The translations under genes and the position numbers were made by a program. From Cytophagales bacterium (GTDB taxonomy: Bacteria; Bacteroidota; Bacteroidia; Cytophagales; Bernardetiaceae): 64,000 nucleotides of DNA. The notes under the pieces are model-generated. The model was not told where the DNA came from, did not search any database, and saw only the letters and a program-made list of their open reading frames with translations. Shown here piece after piece: positions 1 to 8,881 of the stretch. The stretch covers positions 111,375 to 175,374 of the forward strand of contig RDZD01000010.1 of assembly GCA_004293815.1 (NCBI GenBank), read 5' to 3'. Every line of letters starts with the position of its first letter. Positions within the stretch are counted from its first letter, which is position 1.

Positions 1-21
1 AAACAAGTCTCAAACTTGTTT
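1..21. terminator. Small hairpin at window edge, possible terminator
   Basis: Perfect 8-base arms (AAACAAGT and ACTTGTTT) flank a 5-base loop, and a T-rich stretch follows at 31-40. It may end a gene lying to the left of the window, but no coding sequence to its left is visible, so the role is a guess. Confidence 0.35.
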
Positions 22-233
22 GGGCAGAATCTTTTTTATTGCCTGCAAGTATATTTCCGTACAGTTGATACTTGACGTTGATTAAAAGTACAGTTCAATA
101 ATACATAAAGAGACACGCTAGATTTTAGTCCTTAGCATAGTCTTCTGTGAATCACGTTAGCTCAAAAAAACTCTTTTATCAACTTAAAATGTTGCTTCAT
201 CAACTTGTTACCTTTATGCCTAGGTATTAGGTT

Positions 234-241
234 TAACTTTG
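234..241 (+). promoter_or_regulatory. Possible -7 element upstream of the GNAT-SET pair
   Basis: TAACTTTG matches the Bacteroidota -7 box TAnnTTTG and lies 34 bases before the ATG at 276. No TTG is present at the expected 19-base spacing, so the -33 box is weak or absent. Confidence 0.4.
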
Positions 242-275
242 CTGTGCAACTAATTTAAACCTAAACAAATAATTT

Positions 276-1055
276 ATGCAACAAGTTATTGAAAGTAATC
301 TCGAATTCAGGCTTTATCACCCTATGGACTATAAAGTCCTGAAAACTGTTATGCAAATTGCCTTTTCAGATATGGAGGGGGCTTTTGTTGGAGAAGAAGA
401 AATGTTGATCTTGTCAGGGCTTTATCCCAGAGGCCAAATTGTTTGCCTACTTGACGGCAAACTGATTGGTGCAACAGTTTCTAGAGTTGTCGCCTCCCAA
501 CGCTTTACAAAACCTCATACCCAAGCAGATTGCAGCAATATGCGCCATTATCTTCCCGACACCATTCATGGAGATGCTCTGTATGGACTCGATGTTTTTG
601 TATTACCTGCGTATCAAAACTTAAAAATTGCAAGAAAAATTGTTACCTTATTGAAAAAACATGCTTATGAAGATAACTTTATCACCGTCTTAGGCAGTTC
701 GCGGGTTTCAGGTTATGCTAAATATGTTAATCATATGGATTGCGAGACGTATTTCAATAAAGTAAAAAGTCGCGAAATCTATGATCCAGCTCTCTCCTTT
801 CATTTGAGTTGCGGTATGGAATACGTTTGTGTAAATGATAAATTTTCGGACGAAGATGTTTCTTCCGCAGGCTTTGGAATTATACTCCAACAGCTTAACC
901 CTGATTATAAGCCAGAATTAATGATTTACCCTGAAAGAAGAAGGAATATTTCTCGCTTTTTTAGACAATCTTTGATTACGCTTAACAATACAAAATACAA
1001 AGAGAAATCATTCATCAAATTCAACGAGAAAAAACTTTACAAAATAGGCTTATGA
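276..1055 (+). CDS. GNAT-family N-acetyltransferase, stand-alone version of a normally fused domain
   Basis: Predicted acetyl-CoA-dependent N-acyltransferase of 259 residues; the substrate is unknown. The pattern of conserved segments (YPRGQIVCLLDGKLIGATVS at 50-69, HGDALYGLDVFVLPAYQ at 98-114, SSRVSGYAKYVNHMDCETYFNKV at 141-163, DPALSFHLSCGM at 170-181, LNPDY at 207-211) resembles the N-terminal half of bifunctional GNAT/carbon-nitrogen hydrolase proteins. The hydrolase half is missing here; the protein instead ends in a basic tail after residue 220. In the acetyl-CoA loop (Q114 to A119) the usual glycine is Lys117, so activity is not assured. The stop codon overlaps the start of the SET-domain gene by 4 bases (ATGA), which suggests translational coupling. 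Family assignment is from remembered sequence patterns. Confidence 0.7.
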   Translation: MQQVIESNLEFRLYHPMDYKVLKTVMQIAFSDMEGAFVGEEEMLILSGLYPRGQIVCLLDGKLIGATVSRVVASQRFTKPHTQADCSNMRHYLPDTIHGDALYGLDVFVLPAYQNLKIARKIVTLLKKHAYEDNFITVLGSSRVSGYAKYVNHMDCETYFNKVKSREIYDPALSFHLSCGMEYVCVNDKFSDEDVSSAGFGIILQQLNPDYKPELMIYPERRRNISRFFRQSLITLNNTKYKEKSFIKFNEKKLYKIGL

Positions 1056-1579
1056 TTAACCCTGATAACAATCTTGCATTATTCAAAGTAGAAAATTCTC
1101 CAATTGCAGGTATGGGCTGTTTTGCGCTTGCGTCTATTGCTAAAGGAGAAACTGTATACCGTATGACAGGAGAGCCTGCTGATTTTGAAACCCTATTGGC
1201 GTTGGTTTTGCAGGGAAAAGAGGCTCCTTCAGACCCCTTACAAATAGACATTGGATCTTATCTAGATTTGGAAGAAGTTTCTCGGTCTTTTAATCATTCT
1301 TGCAACCCAAACCTATTTTTAAGAGGTACAACCGAACTTGTTGCATTGCGCGATATCAACGTGGGAGAAGAGATGACTTATGACTATTCAACCACCATGC
1401 ACTACGATTTGGAGCAACTTCAAGCAAATAAACAAGAATCTTGGACTTGTACTTGCTGCTGTGGTGCCGATAATTGTAGAGGTATCATAGATGAATTCAA
1501 ATCTCTTCCTGAAGCGCGTAAAACCTATTATTTAGAAAATAGTTTTGTACCAGATTACATATTGCGGCTGTTTGCATGA
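1052..1579 (+). CDS. SET-domain protein lysine methyltransferase
   Basis: A 175-residue protein that is almost entirely a SET domain. Visible hallmarks are the AdoMet-binding start GMGCFA at 20-25, the pseudoknot motif NHSCNPN at 81-87, GEEMTYDYS at 105-113 with the likely catalytic tyrosine, and a post-SET cysteine cluster (C133, C135, C137, C142) that with C84 could bind zinc. SET enzymes methylate lysines using S-adenosylmethionine; the bacterial target cannot be told from the sequence. There is no signal peptide, so it is probably cytosolic. It starts inside the last codons of the upstream GNAT gene (4-base overlap), so the two products are probably made together and may modify the same or competing lysine or amine targets. 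Retention of all key motifs suggests an active enzyme. Confidence 0.85.
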   Translation: MINPDNNLALFKVENSPIAGMGCFALASIAKGETVYRMTGEPADFETLLALVLQGKEAPSDPLQIDIGSYLDLEEVSRSFNHSCNPNLFLRGTTELVALRDINVGEEMTYDYSTTMHYDLEQLQANKQESWTCTCCCGADNCRGIIDEFKSLPEARKTYYLENSFVPDYILRLFA

Positions 1580-1661
1580 GAGAGGACTCTCTTTCAGCTA
1601 CCTCCGATCTTAAGTTGTTTTTTTATCCTAATGAATGATTGTACTTTTTTAAAATAAGAAC

Positions 1662-2534
1662 ATGATAAAATGCACTCTATTGCTCGCCTTAGTGCTTATG
1701 ATGCCACTCATGGCTTGGGCTCAAGATAAACCCGCTTATGTGCTTTATAATGCAGGTGGTAAGAAAGTTTCCTTTGAAAAGTTGCTCAAAGAAGCGCGAA
1801 ATGTTGATGTTGTTTTCTTTGGAGAACTCCACAACAATCCTATTGCTCATTGGCTTCAAATTGAACTTTTTAAGGAACTTTATAATGCCAAGACGCAGAA
1901 TGTTGTGCTGGGGCTAGAAATGCTAGAAGCAGATGACCAGCTCAAACTAGATGAGTATATAAAAGGCTTCATCACGGACAAGCATTTTGAAAAAGAAGCT
2001 CGTCTTTGGCCAAATTATCCCACTGATTACAAGCCTCTTGTAGATTCTGCCAAAGCCAAGAACTTGCGAGTGGTAGCCACAAACATTCCACGTCGTTATG
2101 CAGCTCTTGTGGCCAAGGAAGGTTTAGAAGGACTCAACAAGCTTTCAGATGAGGCCAAGAAATTAATGATGCCCCTGCCTTTGAACATCAATTACGACTT
2201 GCCTGCTTATAAATCTCTTCTGGAAAGTGGTATGGGAGGCATGCAGCATGGTAGTAAAAACTTTGTGAGCGCACAAGCTGTAAAAGATGCTACTATGGCA
2301 CACTTTATTTTGCAAAATTATACGTCAAAAAGCTTGTTCTTTCATATCAATGGAGCTTTTCACACCGATGATCAGGAGGGTATTGTCTGGTTTTTGAAGC
2401 AATCAAAGCCCAAAATCAAAACACTTACCATTTCTACGGTATTGCAAGCAGACCCCACCTCTCTCAGCAAGGATAATGAGCAAAAAGCTGATTTCATTCT
2501 CTGTGTACCCGAAAATATGACCAGCACTTACTAA
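1662..2534 (+). CDS. ChaN-like (DUF399) exported protein
   Basis: 290 residues with a Sec signal peptide (hydrophobic 4-18, probable cleavage after AWA at 20). The ChaN/Tiki-like fold is indicated by VDVVFFGELHNNPIAHW around 48-64 (Glu55 and His57 are the family's conserved pair), GLEMLEADDQLKLDEY near 87-102, and a C-terminal HINGAFHTDDQEG segment. ChaN proteins bind haem and are thought to act in iron uptake; related TIKI proteins are metalloproteases. There is no lipobox cysteine at the cleavage site, so it is probably periplasmic rather than a lipoprotein. It converges with the PIG-L gene with 6 bases between the stop codons. No iron-uptake genes are adjacent, so the role in this cell is inferred from the family only. 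Confidence 0.75.
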   Translation: MIKCTLLLALVLMMPLMAWAQDKPAYVLYNAGGKKVSFEKLLKEARNVDVVFFGELHNNPIAHWLQIELFKELYNAKTQNVVLGLEMLEADDQLKLDEYIKGFITDKHFEKEARLWPNYPTDYKPLVDSAKAKNLRVVATNIPRRYAALVAKEGLEGLNKLSDEAKKLMMPLPLNINYDLPAYKSLLESGMGGMQHGSKNFVSAQAVKDATMAHFILQNYTSKSLFFHINGAFHTDDQEGIVWFLKQSKPKIKTLTISTVLQADPTSLSKDNEQKADFILCVPENMTSTY

Positions 2535-2540
2535 AAGTTG

Positions 2541-5075
2541 TTATCTTCCCAACGAGATTAGGTTGGCTAAAAGCTTGTAAGCTCCTGCTACATTGGCTGG
2601 AAGCTGTCTAAAAAGCGACAAACCTGTGTAAACAAAGTAACCTTTTCCATGCTGTGCCACCAGCAAGGCTCCTTTTCTATCGGGTTCGTTGCGGTCTTTC
2701 ATGCTTAAAAGAGGCTTAAACTCGCTCGCCCACTCGTTAGGAAAATACAAGCCCCGTTCCTGTACCCAGTCATCAAAATCGCTTCTTTGAATTTGGTTGG
2801 GCTTTTGCACAGCCTTGTGTTCTGGCTCAAGAAAGCTAACGTCTGCGTTCTCTTCTGTTACTCGTTCGCGTGAAAGTTTGAGCATGTAAGGAGCCAAGTT
2901 ATTGCTTACTAAATCAAAGTTAGTATTGTACTGCACCACCAACACGCCACCATTTTGAACATAATCATGTAAAATGCGAGTCTTAAACCTTAAAAAGTCA
3001 GTGGTGTTGTAGGCTCTAACACCCAGAACTACAGCATCTAGGGTGCTGAGAACCTCTGCTTTGATTTGACTTTCATCCAAAATAAGCACCTCAGAGCCTA
3101 ATTGCGCGAGAGCTTGAGGCAAGTCATCTCCTGCGCCCCGAATATAGCCCACCTTGCGCGCCAAGTTTTGGATAGGGACGAAAGACAACTTGGCTTCGGC
3201 CTGAGGGAAAAGAATTTGAATGGGAATGTGTTTGTATTCTACTTTCGTATAAGCCAGTGCGGGTTCGGTGCTGGGCATGCCTTCAAACTTAAATTCTGCT
3301 TTGATGATGCCATTTGATGCTTTCTGAGGAGGTTTTATGTCCACATAAAACGTGTACTCACCAAACTTTTCTTTGATATCAAATTCAAAACTATTTTGTT
3401 TACAGCTCCAGCCTTCGGGTAGATTTACCTGTAAAACGCCTTTTGTATTTTTTTGATGTGCTTTTACCACCATTTTGAGGCGGCGTTCTTCAGATTTTGG
3501 CCAAGTATAAGCCTCTTGTTCAAAGTTGATTGTAGCGGCTGGCGCAACAGTCAGATGGCGATAGATTTCACCATCGACGGGGTCAGTCCATTTGTGTAAA
3601 ACTGGCACGTTTAGCGCAATGCTTGTCCCCTGCACATTGAATACAAATTCCACCATGAAAGGCGGTGTATTTTCGGGCAAACCGCGCTGTACTTGGTCTT
3701 CCACAGTGTACATGCCTAGCGTGGCTCTGTTTTTGAGCCAATAAGGGTGGGTGTTGTTTAGACTGTTGGGCAGCTGAATTTTGAGCAGATGATTGGCAAC
3801 TTTATTGAGCTTAAGTTTTTGGACATCAAAATTATGCGACTCTGCACCGCTTGCAGTGCTTATTTTTAACTGTGCACGAACCAGCTCTACTTGGCTGCTA
3901 TACCGCATAAGTGCAGGAGCTTGTACCAAAAATGAGTCCTTACTACTCACGCTGTACTCGGGCGAAGTAGCCTCTGCCCACACGCCTGCGCAATGCAAAA
4001 TGATTTTTTCCAAAACATCAATTTTGTATGCTACAATCTCGCTATGAGGAACTTGCTTCATCGCCGTAAGAGCCTGTAACAACACTGGTACTGATAAATG
4101 TGGTTCGGTTGGTTTAAATTCTGTACATGCCTTTTTGAGTAGTGTTTCCACTTGCTGCCCTCCTGCTATGCGTTTCCAAGTCATGTCTATACCTTCTTCT
4201 AGCTGGTTATTTTTGATACTATCGCCTGCAAGGAGTTTGAAATATTCTATCTGCTCGCCTCTGGTAGCGGCAGCCCCAAAGCCTTGAGACTTATGTTGAG
4301 AACGGCTCTTGGCTGCAATTTCGCCATAATGCTGTCCCAAAAGCGGATTAAACATACCGATGTCAAGTGTGTGGTAGCCCGATTTGTCAAGGTTGGGTTT
4401 ATCGCGAAAGAAGAAAGCTGAGGTATTCCAAAGAATGCGCTTGGCTTGATGCACCTGCACCCACTTGAGCTGTTCAGGAAATTTTTTAGGGTTTGATGCA
4501 GCTTTAAAAGCTTCCACTGCAAGCTGAGCAGAGGCTATGTGGTGTCCGTGGGTGTCTGTGTAGTCAGGTGCAAAGCGCGTGATGATAAGATCTGGTTTGA
4601 GACGACGAATGGCCCAGACCATATCGGCCAGTACGGCTTCTTGATCCCAGATACTAAGGGCCTCTTCCGCAGTTTTGGAGTAGCCAAAATCATTGGCACG
4701 TGAAAACAGCTGCTCTCCTCCGTCCACATAACGCGCCGCTAGCAGCTCGTGAGTGCGAATAAGCCCCATTAACTCCCGCTGTTCTTTACCAATGAGGTTT
4801 TGACCGCCGTCACCTCGCGTGAGTGAGAGGTAGGTAGTGCGTGCGCCCAAATGGTTACTATAATAAGCAATGAGACGAGTATTTTCGTCATCAGGGTGAG
4901 CGGCTACATAGAGCACACTTCCAAGTGTTTGAAGCTTAAATAGTTCGTGCTGTATTTGACTTGCAGATTTTGACTGAAACTGTGGAAGTTGTGCAAAAGC
5001 AAATTCTGCGCTAAAAAATAAAGCAATAAAAAGTGAAAACAAGCTTAAAATGGCTTTTTGAGAAGTTGAATTCAT
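2541..5075 (-). CDS. Exported PIG-L family deacetylase with extra C-terminal domains
   Basis: 844 residues. A signal peptide (cleavage near AFA, 28) precedes a PIG-L/LmbE deacetylase domain at about 50-290. Metal-binding residues are visible as AHPDDE (59-64) and HGHH (176-179). Enzymes of this family hydrolyse N-acetylglucosamine-type amides with zinc. A long middle region of beta-sandwich character follows, then a C-terminal glutamine-amidotransferase-like or ThuA-like domain (roughly 640-844) beginning around VGYIRGAGDDLPQAL. This long architecture is common in Bacteroidota and suggests periplasmic processing of a glycan or amino-sugar compound. The substrate is unknown. A TAnnTTTG-like -7 box on the minus strand lies at 5102-5109. 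Confidence 0.85.
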   Translation of the reverse strand: MNSTSQKAILSLFSLFIALFFSAEFAFAQLPQFQSKSASQIQHELFKLQTLGSVLYVAAHPDDENTRLIAYYSNHLGARTTYLSLTRGDGGQNLIGKEQRELMGLIRTHELLAARYVDGGEQLFSRANDFGYSKTAEEALSIWDQEAVLADMVWAIRRLKPDLIITRFAPDYTDTHGHHIASAQLAVEAFKAASNPKKFPEQLKWVQVHQAKRILWNTSAFFFRDKPNLDKSGYHTLDIGMFNPLLGQHYGEIAAKSRSQHKSQGFGAAATRGEQIEYFKLLAGDSIKNNQLEEGIDMTWKRIAGGQQVETLLKKACTEFKPTEPHLSVPVLLQALTAMKQVPHSEIVAYKIDVLEKIILHCAGVWAEATSPEYSVSSKDSFLVQAPALMRYSSQVELVRAQLKISTASGAESHNFDVQKLKLNKVANHLLKIQLPNSLNNTHPYWLKNRATLGMYTVEDQVQRGLPENTPPFMVEFVFNVQGTSIALNVPVLHKWTDPVDGEIYRHLTVAPAATINFEQEAYTWPKSEERRLKMVVKAHQKNTKGVLQVNLPEGWSCKQNSFEFDIKEKFGEYTFYVDIKPPQKASNGIIKAEFKFEGMPSTEPALAYTKVEYKHIPIQILFPQAEAKLSFVPIQNLARKVGYIRGAGDDLPQALAQLGSEVLILDESQIKAEVLSTLDAVVLGVRAYNTTDFLRFKTRILHDYVQNGGVLVVQYNTNFDLVSNNLAPYMLKLSRERVTEENADVSFLEPEHKAVQKPNQIQRSDFDDWVQERGLYFPNEWASEFKPLLSMKDRNEPDRKGALLVAQHGKGYFVYTGLSLFRQLPANVAGAYKLLANLISLGR

Positions 5076-5298
5076 GCGTAGAGAGCGTGTTTAGTGCGAC
5101 GCAAATTTAGTATTTATTGGCATACAGCCACCAGAAAGATTATAAAATGGAAAAAGTTCTTTTAGTTTTTGAAACCATACTAGCTCTCCTGTTAGTGAGA
5201 CTCTATTGGCCATTTTTTTCTTTGGTATCTACAAAATTGACTGCAAAGTGATAATTTTGCAAAAAAGATGGTTGCTACCCTTTTCAAACAAAAAGAAC

Positions 5299-5787
5299 AT
5301 GCAGATTTTTTCAATGCTTCCTGAACATTACGAAGCTGTCAGAGCTATTTATGAGGAGGGAATACTCACTAAGAATGCCACCTTTGAAACGCTCGCCCCT
5401 GACTGGGAAAGCTGGCATTACAAGCATTTGGAACACAGTCGTTTGGTGGCTTTAGAAGATGAGCAGGTGATAGGCTGGGCGGCTCTTACTCCTTTAGCCG
5501 AGCGTTGTGCGTCAGTGGGTGTGGCGGAAGTGAGCGTTTATTTCAGAATGGCATTTACTGGTCGTGGCTTTGGAAGGCTATTGCTGAACGCTCTTATTGC
5601 AGAAAGCGAAAAAAATGGAATCTGGACACTTCAGTCTGGTATTTTCCCTGAAAACACCGCCAGTATTCAGCTGCATTTGCGCTGTGGATTTCGCCAAGTA
5701 GGCTACCGCGAGCGTGTAGGCTTGCACGAAGGAGTTTGGCGCAATACGGTATTGATGGAAAGACGCAGCCAAGTGGTAGGTATTTAG
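5299..5787 (+). CDS. GNAT acetyltransferase, phosphinothricin acetyltransferase-like
   Basis: 162 residues from the ATG at 5299. A longer reading frame begins at 5206, but its first 31 residues do not resemble the family, while MQIFSMLPEHYEAVRAIYEEGI is a typical start. TFETLAPDWESW, LVALEDEQVIGWAAL, VYFRMAFTGRGFGRLLLNALI (acetyl-CoA loop) and IFPENTASIQLHLRCGFRQVGYRERVG are all signatures of the PAT/Bar/YncA subgroup, which acetylates phosphinothricin, methionine sulfone or related amino acids. It probably detoxifies amino-acid analogues; the real substrate is unknown. Its stop codon overlaps the stop of the convergent phosphatase gene by 4 bases. Confidence 0.85.
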   Translation: MQIFSMLPEHYEAVRAIYEEGILTKNATFETLAPDWESWHYKHLEHSRLVALEDEQVIGWAALTPLAERCASVGVAEVSVYFRMAFTGRGFGRLLLNALIAESEKNGIWTLQSGIFPENTASIQLHLRCGFRQVGYRERVGLHEGVWRNTVLMERRSQVVGI

Positions 5788-7736
5788 GCAAAAATACGTT
5801 CTTTGCTGGTTGTGTGGATATTGAAATAATCACAAAGACGCATACCTATGACCAGGATATCATCTGTCTGCTTTCCGCTTAGCTTCCAATTATCTAGCGA
5901 CTGTACGAGCGTATTTTCTTGTTCAGAGGTAGGCTCTTGGCTAATTTCTCGGTAGAGACTGGCGAGCCTGCGCGACTTAAACTTTTCTTTGGTTACGCCA
6001 TGAAATTGGTCTGGATAGCCATCTGAGTTGAGAAACACCATGTCATTGGTTTCGTATTGAAAGACGTGCTCATCAAAAGCTTTATTTTCATTAAATTGGT
6101 CGCCTCCCACATGAAACTTACTGCCGCGAACCTTAAGCATTTCTCCCTTATGGAAAAAGTACATGGACTGTCTAGCACCTGCAAAGGAAATACTTTTGGC
6201 CTTTTTGTTGATACAAACCACGCTGACATCTATGGTGTCGTGCATGTCAGAGGCAGAGGTATTTTGTTTGAGTGTATCGCGCAGTCGCTTGTCCAGAAGA
6301 GTCAAGATTTGTGCAGGTGAAAAGATACTCCTTTCAATGACAATGTCGTTGAGCATGTCATTACCCATCATAGTCATAAAAGCACCCGGTACACCGTGCC
6401 CAGTACAGTCTGCTAGAACTACAATCACATAGTCTCCTTCTTCAAAAAACCAATAGAAGTCACCCGACACAATGTCTTTTGGCCTAAACAAAATAAAACC
6501 TTGAGGTACAATATTATTAAACTCTTCACGAGGCGGTAAAACAGCTTTTTGTATGCGTTGCGCATAGGCAATACTAGCGGTAATGTCTTTGTTTTTTTGT
6601 TCTATTTCATCATAGGCCGCCTTCAACTCTGTATTTTTAAGCCTATAAATTTCAGCTTCTTGTTTAGATTGTTCTGCTTCATAGAGCATTTTAAAGTTAT
6701 TAATTTTCATGGTACTTTCGTCGCCCATGACTTGCTCTCTAAAATCTAGATAAATATCATAGTGCTCCAAGGCTTTCCATGGTTCTTGCGATGCTTTATA
6801 GGCTTCTACCAAGTTTTTATGAGCGTTGATAAGCTTCACTTTAGCGTTGGTTTCTTCTGCCAACTGCACGGCGTTTAAAAAAAGATCAATAGCCGTAGCT
6901 GGATCATTATTTTGAAGATACAGCTCACCCATTTCAGTATAGGTGGTGATTATACCTTGTTTGTAATTGAGTTCTAAGCGAATATCTAGGCTCTTTTTGT
7001 AATATTCCAAAGCCAAATCTAGTTGATTCAAACTGCGGTAGATTTTACCAAAATCATTGTAGACGCGTGAGAGGCTATTAGGACTACCATTGATGTCTTT
7101 AAGCATATCATAAGCTTTTTGATTATATAACAGAGCCTGTTGTTGATTGCCTCTTTTATGAAAAACATCAGCCAAGCCATTAATACAGCGTGGTACACCA
7201 GCAAACTCTTCATTTTTTTCAAAAATAGCCAAAGCTTCTAAAAAGCGTATTTCTGAACTATCATAATCTTTGAGGTCGTAATAGTAGCCCGCTAGTAAGT
7301 AACAAGCCCAGCCTTGAGCTAAATCAATGCCATATTCCTGACAAAGTTCTATAGATTTAAGTGTGTAGTCAAATGCTTTTTGGTGATCGCCAAAAGACCA
7401 GTAGGCAGATCCCAAACGACCATAAGCCACACCAAGCCCACCTCTATCGTTGATTTCAGTAAGAATTCTCTCAGCCTCCAAAAACAATGGAAATGCCTTT
7501 TTGATATCGCCGCCAAAATTATAAACTAGACCTTCTTGCAGCATAGACATAGCGATACCGCGTTGGTGATTATGTTTGTAAACTAGCGACTTATAAGGTT
7601 CTAGTATATCAAAAAAATCTTGCATACTGCCGTTGGTGAGCAAATGCCAAGAAAGCCAAAAGAAAGCTTCTATTTGGGAATTGACATCGCTAGCATTTTC
7701 TAGCTGCTCGCGCAAATATTTTTCTCTTTTCTGCAT
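5784..7736 (-). CDS. Cytosolic TPR protein with SpoIIE-type serine phosphatase domain
   Basis: 650 residues. The N-terminal half (about 1-345) is a chain of tetratricopeptide repeats (GVAYGRLGSAYWSFGDHQKAFDYTLKSIEL is one). A coiled coil runs at about 350-390, followed by a PPM/PP2C phosphatase domain of the SpoIIE/RsbU type. Catalytic metal ligands sit in DIVSGDFYWF, LADCTGHGVPGAF, LNSDGYPDQFHG and TDDILVIG. Such proteins dephosphorylate anti-sigma-factor antagonists in partner-switching stress pathways; the TPRs are expected to receive the input. There is no signal peptide or membrane helix, unlike the related protein at 12054, so this one should be cytosolic. No anti-sigma factor or antagonist gene is nearby, so its pathway cannot be named. 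Confidence 0.88.
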   Translation of the reverse strand: MQKREKYLREQLENASDVNSQIEAFFWLSWHLLTNGSMQDFFDILEPYKSLVYKHNHQRGIAMSMLQEGLVYNFGGDIKKAFPLFLEAERILTEINDRGGLGVAYGRLGSAYWSFGDHQKAFDYTLKSIELCQEYGIDLAQGWACYLLAGYYYDLKDYDSSEIRFLEALAIFEKNEEFAGVPRCINGLADVFHKRGNQQQALLYNQKAYDMLKDINGSPNSLSRVYNDFGKIYRSLNQLDLALEYYKKSLDIRLELNYKQGIITTYTEMGELYLQNNDPATAIDLFLNAVQLAEETNAKVKLINAHKNLVEAYKASQEPWKALEHYDIYLDFREQVMGDESTMKINNFKMLYEAEQSKQEAEIYRLKNTELKAAYDEIEQKNKDITASIAYAQRIQKAVLPPREEFNNIVPQGFILFRPKDIVSGDFYWFFEEGDYVIVVLADCTGHGVPGAFMTMMGNDMLNDIVIERSIFSPAQILTLLDKRLRDTLKQNTSASDMHDTIDVSVVCINKKAKSISFAGARQSMYFFHKGEMLKVRGSKFHVGGDQFNENKAFDEHVFQYETNDMVFLNSDGYPDQFHGVTKEKFKSRRLASLYREISQEPTSEQENTLVQSLDNWKLSGKQTDDILVIGMRLCDYFNIHTTSKERIFA

Positions 7737-7821
7737 TATGCTAGCTCAAGAATTGATTATATTTTAATGTTATCAAATTTTATTCCGAAACTTTAATTGA
7801 TTTTACAAACTCATGACGCTG

Positions 7822-8769
7822 TCATTTTTTAGTAGGCAGAAAAGCTTTCTTAACACCGAGTAACTTGCTCATGTATTTGGGATCAAGCAAAACGACTTGT
7901 CCGCTTTTTTCCAAAAGCCCCAACACATTGCTGCGGCTAGGATACACTCTCAAAACATCAGATTGCTCAGGAGCTAAGTCGACCAATGAAATTTTGCTGA
8001 AAGGCTCAAGTTTTTGGATAGAGTCGCGCACTGCAGGGTCATTCACATAGGCATCGCACTTCACACCAGTAAACTGCGTGAGGTATTGGTACAAACGAGG
8101 CATATTGACAGCCTGTTCACCACGCAATGTGTAGTAGCCTGAGTCTAGCCCTGACACAGATTTCGAACTTTTAAATTCCACATACAAGTTATCTTCTGGC
8201 TTGCTGGTATATTCCACCGAAAGTGTTTTGAGTGTAGCCGAAGAGGTTTTGAGAATAGTTCTGTTGCGCCACTCTTCTTCATTGATTTCAAAAAGCTGAC
8301 GAATTGGCATATAAAACCCGCCAGGAATATACACTTCATAAGGCTCGCCCTTATCTAACATCGCATAAGACTCTGCCGAGTCGCCAGCCACAAAAAACTT
8401 TTTGTAAACTTCTTTACCCTTCCAAATTTTAACTTCTAGTCCGCTTCTAAAAAACAAATCTATGATTTGGTTGCGTTGTCCTGCTGGTACAGGACGCTTC
8501 ACTTCAAGGCTCTTCATCACCGAAAAAAGCGAAAAAAGCATGTCGTCATCGACCTCATATTTGTCGTTGATACTCCACACCGTACCACTTTTTTTGCTGA
8601 TAACAGCCGCACCAAAACTAAACTTATCAACCCCAAGCGTGTCTTCTAGAGCAAAGTTAGCTTGGGTTTCGTTATTCGTAGCTCGGCTGTTTTGCGACTG
8701 TATAGCCCAAAAAATACAGAAAAACAATAACACAACTACCAAAGAAAGGTACTTTAGCTTATTTGTCAT
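7822..8769 (-). CDS. DUF4340-like membrane-anchored protein
   Basis: 315 residues from the ATG at 8769; the longer frame needs a TTG at 8796 and adds only nine residues. One N-terminal membrane helix (about 6-24, KYLSLVVVLLFFCIFWAIQ) is followed by a soluble extracytoplasmic domain. The pattern SFGAAVISKKSGTVWSINDKYEVDDDML, then KIWKGKEVYKKFFVAGDSAESYAMLDKGEPYEVYIPG and FYMPIRQLFEINEEEWRNRTIL, resembles DUF4340 proteins, in which paired beta-sheet repeats read out a short pseudo-substrate. Some DUF4340 proteins sit beside gliding-type ABC transporters, but none is present here. Function unknown; family call moderately sure. It lies upstream of the TPR phosphatase on the same strand, about 85 bases away. 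Confidence 0.6.
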   Translation of the reverse strand: MTNKLKYLSLVVVLLFFCIFWAIQSQNSRATNNETQANFALEDTLGVDKFSFGAAVISKKSGTVWSINDKYEVDDDMLFSLFSVMKSLEVKRPVPAGQRNQIIDLFFRSGLEVKIWKGKEVYKKFFVAGDSAESYAMLDKGEPYEVYIPGGFYMPIRQLFEINEEEWRNRTILKTSSATLKTLSVEYTSKPEDNLYVEFKSSKSVSGLDSGYYTLRGEQAVNMPRLYQYLTQFTGVKCDAYVNDPAVRDSIQKLEPFSKISLVDLAPEQSDVLRVYPSRSNVLGLLEKSGQVVLLDPKYMSKLLGVKKAFLPTKK

Positions 8770-8881
8770 AAGGCAAAACAAGAAAATGATGTGCAAATGT
8801 AGCTCTTTTGAGCAGAAAACCGAATACTTGATACAAAATTTCAGCAGAACCCTTTTGGGCTACCATCCAGTTGAAACTAGC

